DNA from: a bacterium
GTDB lineage: Bacteria > Desulfobacterota > Binatia > HRBIN30 > CADEER01
Reading direction: 5' to 3'
Assembly: GCA_019637795.1 (NCBI GenBank)
Contig: JAHBUY010000010.1
Coordinates: forward strand, 62,001 to 126,000
Length of the DNA stretch: 64,000 bases
The notes beneath the pieces are model-generated. The model was not told the origin of the DNA. It was given only the letters and a program-made list of their open reading frames with translations, and did no database searches. Below are positions 32,448 through 40,229 of the stretch, piece after piece (the first letter of the stretch is position 1; each line of letters opens with the position of its first letter). The position numbers were made by a program, and so were the translations under genes.

Positions 32448-35390
32448 TCAGAATGAGTACTGGATGCCGGTCGTGAAGGTGACGCCGGTGCGGTAGCGGT
32501 TGGTGATCCGCGAGCCCTGCGTCTCCTCGAACACGTCGTTGAGAATGTTCTCGATCCCGAACTTGGTGGAGAACGGGGTGTTGAAGAGGGTCACGTCGCT
32601 GAGCCAGACGAAATCGAGCTGGTCGCGGCGCGACGTCTCGATGTCGGGCAGCGGCTTCGAGGGGCCGAACTTCGTCCCCTTGGCGACGATCGCCGAGCCG
32701 ACGGTGTTGTAGAGCAGGCGGAAGAGGCCCCAGCGGGTGTTGGTGTACTCGAGGGCGGCGTTGACGACGAACGGCGGCTGCGCGACCAGGGGCCCGGAGC
32801 CGGGCGCCGGGGCGACGGTCGTGATGTAGCTGGGCGGCGGGGTGTAGCCGCCGCCGTTCTCGGTGATCTTCGCCGTCTGCGACTGATTGATCGCGACGTT
32901 GACCAGCAACTGCACGTCGCCGAGGTGCGGCGCCGTCGGGGCCAGCCACGACACCTCGCGCGCCCAGGGCTCGAGGAAGTCGAAGGTCTTCCGTCCCTCG
33001 AGCTCGAAGCCGTAGAGCGTGGCGCTGTCGAAATTGACGTAGACGTCGGATACCGAGCCGCCGGCGTCGCGGCCGGTCATCAGCTCGATCGGATTGGTGA
33101 GGTCCTTGTAGAAGAAGCCCACCGAGGCGAGCTCCAGCGGGGTGAAGAACCACTCCCAGCGCAGTTCCCAGTTGGTGATGTTGGCGGTCTGCAGGGTCGG
33201 GTTGCCGCGCAGCGAGCGTTCGCCGGGCAGGGTGGTGAAGTTGACCGGCGTGAGCTCGCGGAACTCCGGCCGCGACAGCGTCTGGCTGAAGGCGGCGCGG
33301 AGGTTCATGTCCTCGCGCGGCGTGTAGACGACGCTGACGCCGGGCAGCGGGTCGACGTTGTTGAGGGAGCTCGCCACCGTCCCGTGGCCGCGCAGGAAGC
33401 CGTCGGTGGCGATGTGCGAGTACTCGAGACGCACGCCGCCGATGAAACGCAGGCGATCCTTCACCAGCGGCACGTCGACCATGCCGTAGCCGGCGGCGAT
33501 CTCCTGGTTGGCATCGAACGGCTCGTAGCTGAGACGGGCGAAGCGCAGCGGGCCGCTGGTCGAGTAGTTCTTCGGCACCATGATCGAATCGGGCGGCTGC
33601 GTCAGGTCGAGGCGCTCGGGGTGCAGGCCGGTCCCGGTGGTGTAGAACACCTGGTACAGGAACGTCCGGTCGCGCAGGGCGTAGTTGAGACCGGCCTTGA
33701 GCTTGCCGTCGAGACCGCGCCACGCGTCGGTGAAGGGCAGGGCGGTTTTGAACGGGACGATGCCGTCGACGTAGTAGTCCTGCAGGAACTCGTCCAGGGA
33801 CGTCCAGACGCGCTGCGGGCTGAGCGAGACGCGGATCACCTCGAGCCGCGGCGGCTGCGGCGGGATGCTGTTGTAGTCGTAGTACTTGGCGTCCGGGATC
33901 TGCTGCGACGACGGCGCCCACGAGGCGCGCCAGTCGAGGTCGATCCAGGAGAAGTGGTGCAGGCCCTCGAGGGCGCCGAAGCCGAGCTGATTGGCGGTGT
34001 AGCTGCTCGAGGTGGCGAACTGCTTGACGCCGGCGAGGTCGTGGATGTCCTCGCCCATGCCGGTCTGCACCTCGTTGGTCGCCTGCCGGTTGACCAGGCC
34101 GCGGGCGAGGATGCGGTGGTTGGCGTCGATGGTGTACTGCGACGAGAGCAGGGCGCCGAGCTCGGTTTTGAAGTCGCTGACGTCGTACGTGAAGATGTTG
34201 CCGGTGTTGTCCTCGATCTGGTCGTCGGAGGTGTAGGAGTTGTTGACCTGATTGCGGTGCACGCTGAAGTCCCAGCCGTAGGTGCCGGCCAGCGCGAAGC
34301 CGAAGGGCCCCCAGGTGTCGCCGATCGATCCGTCGAAGCTGAAGTTCGGCGGTGCCGTGCCGGAGGTGATGTTCCAGTTGTCCGCCAGGCTGCCGATGAC
34401 CGACCGCATCTGGGTCGTGGTCAGGACCGGCGGCGGCTGCGGGTTGGGATTGTTGGGGAAGACGCTGAACGTGCCCGGCTGCTGGCGCGGGCCGTCGCCG
34501 AAGGTCAGCCAGTCGACCGGATACCCGTCGTAGGTGTCGTAGCTCTGGAAGGTGGTCTCGGTGTTGAACTTCAAGGAGGTGTTCAGCGACCACTCGAATT
34601 CCTCGGGCGGTTTCGCGAGCTTGATGTCGACCAGGCCGCCGGCGAAGTCGCCGGGCAGATCGGGCGTGTAGGTCTTGATGATGTTCAGCGCCTCGATGAA
34701 GTCGGCGGGGAAGATGTCGAGCGGGACGATGCGGCGGTTGGGATCGGTGCTGGGCAGGCGGCTCCCGTTCAGCAGCGCCGCGCTGTAGCGTTCGGTGAGG
34801 CCGCGGACGACGATGTACTTGTTGTCGCGCGTGGTGACCGACGGCGCGCGGGTGACCACCTCGGCGGCGCTGGAGTCGGTGGTCTTGGAGATCGCCTCGT
34901 GGCCGAGGCTGTCGCCGACCGTCGTCGCGTCCTTGCGCTGCTGGAGCTGGGTCGCCTCGCTGGCCTCCTTGACCACCCCGGTGACCTCGACGAGCTGTTT
35001 CGACGGCGTCGTCGCTTCCTCCTTGGGGCGCAGCTTGGCGGTGGCGCCGATCGCCTTGCCGGCGACGACGGTCAGCTTCTGGATCGTGACCGGCTCGTGC
35101 TTGTCCGCGGTCGCCTTCACGGCATGGGTCCCCGGCTCGACGTCCAGCCGCGCCTTGCCCTCGGCGTTGGTCTCCGCCTTGATGTGCGGCTGGCCCACGA
35201 TCTCGACGGTGGCGCCGCGGAGCGGCGCGCCGCTGGTCTCATCGACCACCTTGACGATGATGGCGCCGCGCCCGCGCGCATGTTCCGCCGCGACCGGCTC
35301 GGCGCCGACGGCGCGGGATGCCATCAGCACCAGCATCAGGACGACCGCGCACCGCGCCCACCACGCACCTTCCCCCCAGCCGCGCTGCAT
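32448..35390 (-). CDS. TonB-dependent outer-membrane receptor
   Basis: A 980-residue TonB-dependent receptor. It has a signal peptide (1-29), a carboxypeptidase-regulatory-like beta domain (about 45-115, IIVKVVDETSGAPLRGATVEIVG), and a plug with VVTRAPSVTTRDNKYIVVRGLTERYSAALLNGSRLPS. The segment FIEALNIIKTYTPDLPGDFAGGLVDIKL is typical of one receptor subgroup. The 22-strand barrel ends GVTFTTGIQYSF with a terminal Phe. Transport through it needs TonB-ExbBD, encoded at 50-52.5 kb. A candidate Pho box at 35535-35577 and the neighbouring Pst locus point to a phosphorus-containing ligand, perhaps an organophosphate. The ligand is not readable from sequence. It is the first gene of the five-gene operon receptor-E-D-C-B. 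Confidence 0.93.
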   Translation of the reverse strand: MQRGWGEGAWWARCAVVLMLVLMASRAVGAEPVAAEHARGRGAIIVKVVDETSGAPLRGATVEIVGQPHIKAETNAEGKARLDVEPGTHAVKATADKHEPVTIQKLTVVAGKAIGATAKLRPKEEATTPSKQLVEVTGVVKEASEATQLQQRKDATTVGDSLGHEAISKTTDSSAAEVVTRAPSVTTRDNKYIVVRGLTERYSAALLNGSRLPSTDPNRRIVPLDIFPADFIEALNIIKTYTPDLPGDFAGGLVDIKLAKPPEEFEWSLNTSLKFNTETTFQSYDTYDGYPVDWLTFGDGPRQQPGTFSVFPNNPNPQPPPVLTTTQMRSVIGSLADNWNITSGTAPPNFSFDGSIGDTWGPFGFALAGTYGWDFSVHRNQVNNSYTSDDQIEDNTGNIFTYDVSDFKTELGALLSSQYTIDANHRILARGLVNRQATNEVQTGMGEDIHDLAGVKQFATSSSYTANQLGFGALEGLHHFSWIDLDWRASWAPSSQQIPDAKYYDYNSIPPQPPRLEVIRVSLSPQRVWTSLDEFLQDYYVDGIVPFKTALPFTDAWRGLDGKLKAGLNYALRDRTFLYQVFYTTGTGLHPERLDLTQPPDSIMVPKNYSTSGPLRFARLSYEPFDANQEIAAGYGMVDVPLVKDRLRFIGGVRLEYSHIATDGFLRGHGTVASSLNNVDPLPGVSVVYTPREDMNLRAAFSQTLSRPEFRELTPVNFTTLPGERSLRGNPTLQTANITNWELRWEWFFTPLELASVGFFYKDLTNPIELMTGRDAGGSVSDVYVNFDSATLYGFELEGRKTFDFLEPWAREVSWLAPTAPHLGDVQLLVNVAINQSQTAKITENGGGYTPPPSYITTVAPAPGSGPLVAQPPFVVNAALEYTNTRWGLFRLLYNTVGSAIVAKGTKFGPSKPLPDIETSRRDQLDFVWLSDVTLFNTPFSTKFGIENILNDVFEETQGSRITNRYRTGVTFTTGIQYSF

Positions 35391-35534
35391 TCGGATCGTG
35401 GTCTCCTGATCGGGACAAGCGAATAGTGCGTGCGTCGTCGCCGCGACCCGGCCGGTGAGTCCCCCTTATTGAATGGCCGCGCCGCGGTGGAACAGATCGT
35501 TCCGTTGATCGTCGTGGGCGGTCTTCTAGTGCGC

Positions 35535-35577
35535 CCACTGTTTTCCGCCCGTGACGCGTTCGTGAAGGTTCGATGAC
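35535..35577 (-). promoter_or_regulatory. Candidate Pho box and promoter of the TonB receptor operon
   Basis: Minus-strand half-sites GTCAT (35577-35573), TTCAC (35566-35562) and GTCAC (35555-35551) recur every 11 bp. The hexamer 10 nt further, CAGTGG (35540-35535), is the poorest -10 of the set. The leader of about 135 nt contains ATAAGGGGG near 35465, complementary to part of the candidate RNA at 18413. Confidence 0.5.
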
Positions 35578-35580
35578 AAG

Positions 35581-35605
35581 GCGGGCGCGGCGTGGCGGCG
35601 CCCGC
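35581..35605. repeat. 8-bp inverted repeat between divergent Pho boxes
   Basis: GCGGGCGC at 35581-35588 and GCGCCCGC at 35598-35605 form a perfect inverted repeat with a 9-nt centre. It lies exactly between the minus-strand box (35551-35577) and the plus-strand box (35607-35644). It could be an extra operator or a start-site hairpin. Its role is unknown. Confidence 0.35.
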
Positions 35606-35606
35606 C

Positions 35607-35660
35607 ATCACACAGACATCACGCCCGGGTAAACGTCCCGTAATCTTGGCTCGCTAAGCA
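35607..35660 (+). promoter_or_regulatory. Candidate four-half-site Pho box upstream of F-G
   Basis: Half-sites ATCAC (35607), ATCAC (35618), GTAAA (35629) and GTAAT (35640) follow each other at exact 11-bp steps, and a -10-like TAAGCA (35655-35660) begins 10 nt after the last. This is the longest array in the window. Confidence 0.6.
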
Positions 35661-36053
35661 CCGTGGCGCGGCGCAGCAGAGGCGCCGCCCACACGCGACA
35701 GCGAAGCTGCCTTGAATCTTTCACACGCGGGAAAACGGTTCGTCACGCGGCGCCGGCTAGGCTCGCGCCCGTGACGTGGAGCACGCGAGATGCCGCGCGC
35801 CGGGCGAGCCCGCGCGCGCGACCACGCCAATCGGAACGGGGGGCCGAACGGACCATGCCGGCGCGGCCGGAGAAAGGAGGGGGGCGGCGACCAGACCCAC
35901 CGGTCGTCGACGTCACTGGAGGAGTAGAGGCCTGAACACCCTGGTCAAGGCCCACCGCGCATCCGGTTCGGAGCCAGCGATGCGCGGCGGGGTCCCCAAC
36001 CGCGCAGTCGCCCGCGCTGAGGGCGGCTGCGGAGAGCGGAAGGAGATCGCGAG
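35661..36053 (+). other. Long leader region upstream of exported protein F
   Basis: About 390 nt between the candidate promoter and the ATG of F. Weak open frames exist (for example from a GTG at 35663) but lack a ribosome binding site and coding-like composition. A second, poorer half-box (TTCAC at 35720 and GTCAC at 35742, 22 bp apart, with a TAGGCT at 35758) may be a second promoter. Otherwise I see nothing definite. Confidence 0.35.
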
Positions 36054-37580
36054 ATGTACCAAATCACCATGTTCCGTCAAACGCGGATCGCGGCGCTGGC
36101 CGCGGCCGTCGTGGCGCTGGGCGCGACGGTCGCCGGCGCCCAGAACGTTCCGAAGTGCCAGGGCGCCATCGTCAAGGGCGCCCAGGGCTACGCCAGCGCC
36201 CGCGTCAAGGCGCTGCAGAAGTGCGAAGAGGGCCGGCTGACCGGCAAGATCACCACCACCTGTGCCGCGGATGCGAAGACGCAGGCCGGCATCAGCAAGG
36301 CGGCCGACAAGCTGTCGGCGGCGATCAGCAAGGCCTGCACCGGCGTCACCGTGTCCGACCTCGGCCTGGCGAACAAGGTCAACCGCTGCAGCGGCGGCCT
36401 GTTCGACGGCGACTACTGCGCGACCGATTCGCAGTGTCCCGGCGAGTGCGTCGGCGGCTCCAAGGACGGCGAGTGGTGCACCAGCAACGGCAACTGCCCT
36501 GGCGGCGCCTGCAGCGGCCCCACCCCGGGGACCTGCGCGCAGGTCAGCCTCTGCCCGGCCTTCCTCAACGACAAGCTGCCTGGGAACTGTGCCGCGGCGC
36601 TGACCTCGCCGGCCGACGTCGGCACCTGCCTGACCTGCACGACGGCGCAGAAGATCGACGCCGTGATCGGCACCTTCTACGGCTCGCTGCTGCCGGCCAG
36701 CGCCGACAAGGCGGTGCTGAAGTGCCAGAAGGACATCGGCAAGCGGACGGCCGCCTACTTCGACGCCGTCGAGAAGGCGCTGTCGAAGTGCCAGCAGGCG
36801 GTGATCAAGGCCGGCTCCGGGAGCTGCCCGGACGGCAAGACCAGCGCCGCGATCAGCAAGGCGGCGGACAAGCTCGATGCCGCCCTCGCCAAGAGCTGCG
36901 CCGATGCGGCGAAGATCAGCGGCGGCGCGCGTCCGAGCCAGATCCTGGGCCAGTCGCCGCGCTTCGGCGCCTGCCCGCTGGCCAACACCCAGACCTCGGC
37001 CGGCCTCTCGGGCACGCTCGCCTGCCTGGCGACCAACGCCGCCACCTGCGACGTCGGCCTGAGCGTCGGCGACGTGTCGTGCTCGACCGCGCTCTGCGGC
37101 AACGGCCAGATCGACGCCGGCGAGACCTGTGACGACGGCAACACGGTGGCCGACGCCGGCGTCGGCCCCGATGACATCTGCCCGCCGGATTGCAGCGTCG
37201 CCGCCTGCTCGCCGAGCGGCACGCAGTCGGTCACGGTCCAGCTCACCACCAGCACGCCGCTGGTCAGCGCCCTGGTGCTGGTCGGCTACGACGACGCCAA
37301 GGTCAGCATCCCCGGCATCGGCGACGGCCCGGCGGTGCTCGCCAGCGTCACCTCGGGCGTGTTCGCCACCAGCCCGCGCGACACCGACACGGCGGTGCGC
37401 ATCAACCTCGAGGACCCGACCCTCACCGGCGTCGGCTCGGGCGCCGCGGCGACGGTGACGTTCACCAAGTGCACCGGCACGCCGGTCACGGCGGCCGATT
37501 TCAACTGCATCGTGGTCAGCGCCGGCGACGCGAATTTCGCCGAGGTCTTCGGCGCGACCTGCGCCGTCACCGTTCCGTGA
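36054..37580 (+). CDS. Exported protein F: duplicated KCQ module plus cohesin-like end
   Basis: A 508-residue secreted protein (signal peptide to about residue 29). The body contains a duplicated helical, cysteine-bearing module: residues about 33-95 (VPKCQGAIVKGAQGY, ALQKCEEG, ISKAADKLSAAISKAC) and about 220-285 (LKCQKDIGKRTAAYFDAV, ALSKCQQAV, ISKAADKLDAALAKSC), separated by a disulfide-rich insert. Then follow CGNGQIDAGETCDDGN and a C-terminal beta domain (ALVLVGYDDAKVSIPGIGDG, TAVRINLEDPTLTGVGSG) ending TCAVTVP. AAGGAG precedes the ATG at 36054. It is 27 nt before G, in one operon. The KCQ module is not one I can name. Confidence 0.8.
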   Translation: MYQITMFRQTRIAALAAAVVALGATVAGAQNVPKCQGAIVKGAQGYASARVKALQKCEEGRLTGKITTTCAADAKTQAGISKAADKLSAAISKACTGVTVSDLGLANKVNRCSGGLFDGDYCATDSQCPGECVGGSKDGEWCTSNGNCPGGACSGPTPGTCAQVSLCPAFLNDKLPGNCAAALTSPADVGTCLTCTTAQKIDAVIGTFYGSLLPASADKAVLKCQKDIGKRTAAYFDAVEKALSKCQQAVIKAGSGSCPDGKTSAAISKAADKLDAALAKSCADAAKISGGARPSQILGQSPRFGACPLANTQTSAGLSGTLACLATNAATCDVGLSVGDVSCSTALCGNGQIDAGETCDDGNTVADAGVGPDDICPPDCSVAACSPSGTQSVTVQLTTSTPLVSALVLVGYDDAKVSIPGIGDGPAVLASVTSGVFATSPRDTDTAVRINLEDPTLTGVGSGAAATVTFTKCTGTPVTAADFNCIVVSAGDANFAEVFGATCAVTVP

Positions 37581-37607
37581 TCCGACGAGAAGGCAAGGAG
37601 ACCTGAG

Positions 37608-39467
37608 ATGAAGCAATTCACCAAGGTGATCGTCCTCGCCAGCCTGGCGCTGGCGACCGCCGGCGCCCGGTCCGCCTTCGCGGCCGCCGCCTGCGGCAAC
37701 CTCAACAACGACGCGTCGGGGGTGACCTCGACCGACGTCACCATCCTCGGCCAGTGCGCCGCCGGCTCGTGCCCGACCATCAGCGGCGCCGGCATCTGCG
37801 GCACCGGCAACGCGCTCGACTGCGGCGACATCGTCAAGGACGGCGTCGTCGACGCCCTCGACGTCGACGCCCTGCGCATCCACGTCACCGGCGGCGATCC
37901 GTTGTACGACATCTGCAACGGCCCCGGGCCCAACATCTCCTGCCCGGGTGGCACCGTGACGCTCGGCTCCCCGAACCCGCAGGCCATCACCAGCAGCCAG
38001 ACCTGGCCGAAGACCTGCAAGGTCATCCTCGGCGGCCTGGTGACGATCGAGACCCCGCCGGGCGCTCCGGCCACCGTCCTCACCATCGAGCCCGGCAGCG
38101 TGGTGCGTGGCGCGCTCGGCACCACCACCGCCAACCCGTCGGCGCTGATCTTCGAGCAGGGCTCGCGCATCGACGCCAACGGCGACCCCGCCAACCCGAT
38201 CATCTTCACCAGCAATGGCACGCCGACGACGCGCCTGAAGGGTGACTGGGGCGGCGTGGTCTTCAACGGCCGCGGCACGGTCAATGGCCCGGGGTGCAAC
38301 TTCACTTCCGAAGGCCTGCCGTTCAGCTTCGGCGGCTGCGAGGCGGACTACAATGCCGGCCGCGCCACCTACATCCGCGTCGAGTTCGCCGGCCTGACCT
38401 TCACGCCGAACAACGAGCTGAACCTGTGGACGATGAACGGCCTCGGCACCCAGACCCGCATGTCCTACATGGAGGCGGTCAACGGCTCCGACGACTGCTT
38501 CGAGTGGTTCGGCGGCACCTCCAACCATGACCACCTGGTCACCGCCGCCTGCGCCGACGATGCCCTCGACTACCAGCTCGGCTTCACCGGCACCGTCCAG
38601 CACGCCGTGTACATCCAGAACGGCATCCAGACAGACACCGGCGCCGATTCGCGCGGCATCGAGGCCGACAACAGCGAGTTCGACAACCTGGCGACGCCGA
38701 TCTCCAATCCGGCCTTCTGCAACGTCACCCTGGTCGGCGCCCAGAACCAGGCCGGCCGCAACGACGGCTCGGATTCCGGCGTCTTCCTTCGCCGCGGCAC
38801 CTACGGCCAGTTCGCCAACTTCCTGGTGACCGCCTTCGCCGACAACTGCACCGAGCTGCGCGACACGGCGACCACCAATGGCGCCTGCGTCGACGCCAAC
38901 GCCGACGGCATTCCCGAGGCGCTCACCGGCAACCTGGTGATCCGCAACAGCGTCATGTACGGCTGCGGCTCCTGTGCCGACTCGGGCGGCGCGCCGTACG
39001 AGATCGCCAAGGACGGGGATCCGGGGAACACCGGCGACGCGAACGCCGGCGTCTGCAACGAGACCCTGGCGGCCACCCCGGGGAAGAACTGCGACACCGA
39101 GAGCTGGTACGCGCTCCTCCCCGGCAACGCCAATGTGAACGGCGTCCCGCCGACCACGACCTTCAACAACGCGGCGGCCAACATCGACCAGTACCCGGCG
39201 ATCGACAACACCGGCTGCACGGCGGCGGGCGTGCCCTTCACCTGCTGCAGCGGCGCCGGGACCGGCTCGTGCCGCGCCCTGTGGGATCCGCGGCCCGTGT
39301 TCGCGGGGCCGGTGCCGGCGGCCTATGCGTGCCCCAGTCTCAACGCGGTCATGGTGCCGACCACGTATCTGGGCGGCGTGAACCCCGCGGCGTCCTGCAC
39401 CACGACCGGCGCCTCGCCGGCGTGCGACTGGATGAGCAAGCCGTGGATTGAGTTCAACATCAACTGA
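37608..39467 (+). CDS. Exported protein G: possible dockerin-like start and beta-helix-like body
   Basis: A 619-residue secreted protein (signal peptide to about residue 26). Residues about 28-95 contain two degenerate Asp/Asn-rich loops followed by short helices (NNDASGVTSTDVTILGQC, KDGVVDALDVDALRIHV), reminiscent of a dockerin. The remainder is rich in short strands and turns. GDWGGVVFNGRGTVNG, TYIRVEFAGL and FEWFGGTSNHDHLVTAACADDALDYQLGFTG resemble a large, unnamed family of exported beta-helical proteins with a WGGxxxNG signature, found beside TonB receptors in several phyla. The many cysteines suggest disulfides. It shares a transcript with F and faces the receptor across the Pho boxes. 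Its enzymatic role, if any, is unknown. Confidence 0.78.
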   Translation: MKQFTKVIVLASLALATAGARSAFAAAACGNLNNDASGVTSTDVTILGQCAAGSCPTISGAGICGTGNALDCGDIVKDGVVDALDVDALRIHVTGGDPLYDICNGPGPNISCPGGTVTLGSPNPQAITSSQTWPKTCKVILGGLVTIETPPGAPATVLTIEPGSVVRGALGTTTANPSALIFEQGSRIDANGDPANPIIFTSNGTPTTRLKGDWGGVVFNGRGTVNGPGCNFTSEGLPFSFGGCEADYNAGRATYIRVEFAGLTFTPNNELNLWTMNGLGTQTRMSYMEAVNGSDDCFEWFGGTSNHDHLVTAACADDALDYQLGFTGTVQHAVYIQNGIQTDTGADSRGIEADNSEFDNLATPISNPAFCNVTLVGAQNQAGRNDGSDSGVFLRRGTYGQFANFLVTAFADNCTELRDTATTNGACVDANADGIPEALTGNLVIRNSVMYGCGSCADSGGAPYEIAKDGDPGNTGDANAGVCNETLAATPGKNCDTESWYALLPGNANVNGVPPTTTFNNAAANIDQYPAIDNTGCTAAGVPFTCCSGAGTGSCRALWDPRPVFAGPVPAAYACPSLNAVMVPTTYLGGVNPAASCTTTGASPACDWMSKPWIEFNIN

Positions 39468-39497
39468 TCGAGCGCGTTCGGTCGCGCGCGTCTCACC

Positions 39498-39528
39498 GGA
39501 GGGGGTGGCTGCCGCAGCCACCCCCTCC
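39498..39528 (+). terminator. Strong hairpin after F-G
   Basis: A perfect 13-bp stem (39498-39510 with 39516-39528) and a 5-nt loop lie 30 nt past the stop of G. Only a short ATTTG follows, so the U-tract is poor, but the stem is among the strongest in the window. It separates F-G from the next gene. Confidence 0.65.
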
Positions 39529-39561
39529 GCCATTTGTCGGCGACCAACCAAGGAGATCCCC

Positions 39562-40143
39562 GTGTTCCATCGTCATCGTATCGTCCGAGCCGTCGCGGCC
39601 TGTTGCCTGCTCGCCGCGCCATCGCTGCTGCACGCCGCCGAGGTGCCGACGCCGAGCCCGGCGCCGGTGCCGACGGTGTGGAGCGGCGAGCGGCCGCCGT
39701 TCGGGTTCACGGGCGGCGCCGAGTCGACGGAGGCGCTCCTCGATCAGTTCCTCGCCGCGATCACCGCCGGGGATCTCGAGGCGTTGCACCGCCTGCGGGT
39801 CACCAAGGAGGAATACGGCGCCATCATCGTGCCGGGCATGACGCCGAAGGGGCAGCCGCCGCGCACGACGTTCGAGAAGGTCAACACGGTCTTCTTCGGC
39901 ATGCTCGACAGCCGCAGCCGCTACGCGGCGAAGGCCCTGGTCGATCGCTTCCAGGGCAAGCGCATCGTCAGCCGTCAGGTGACGTTCAGCAAGCCGACGC
40001 AGGAGTGGGCGTGGTACACCGCCCGCGGCGAGCTGCGGCTCGTCGTGGTCGACGATCAGGGCGAGTCCTACGAGTTGAAGAGCGGCTGGATCGCCGACGT
40101 CGACGGGCGCTACAAGTTCATCGCCTTCAACTGGGACAACTGA
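39562..40143 (+). CDS. Small secreted protein, unknown function
   Basis: A 193-residue protein starting at a GTG with AAGGAG before it. The signal peptide is clear (AVAACCLLAAPSLLHA, cleavage near residue 25). The mature part opens with Pro-rich PTPSPAPVPT, then a mixed alpha/beta domain: ESTEALLDQFLAAITAGDLEALHRL, then strands QEWAWYTARGELRLVVVDDQGESYELKSGWI and YKFIAFNWDN. The helix-then-sheet order is reminiscent of an NTF2-like (SnoaL) fold, but I am not sure. It follows the F-G terminator and precedes sppA by 86 nt, so it could belong with either. Confidence 0.65.
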   Translation: MFHRHRIVRAVAACCLLAAPSLLHAAEVPTPSPAPVPTVWSGERPPFGFTGGAESTEALLDQFLAAITAGDLEALHRLRVTKEEYGAIIVPGMTPKGQPPRTTFEKVNTVFFGMLDSRSRYAAKALVDRFQGKRIVSRQVTFSKPTQEWAWYTARGELRLVVVDDQGESYELKSGWIADVDGRYKFIAFNWDN

Positions 40144-40229
40144 GCCGCGCCAGGCGGCGCGGCCGCCGTCCCGCGCTGGCGGTGGCGGGGGATCTCCGCT
40201 AGTCGGTGCGCTCACGAGGGGAATTCGCG

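Noticed and set aside
35720..35763. Two half-sites TTCAC and GTCAC 22 bp apart before TAGGCT as a full Pho promoter
   Set aside because: The middle half-site is absent and the -10-like element is offset by one base. Kept only as a weak possibility within the F leader.
35663..35935. A 90-codon plus-strand frame upstream of protein F
   Set aside because: GTG start without a ribosome binding site, Arg/Pro/Ala-rich translation and no coding-like pattern. Treated as leader.
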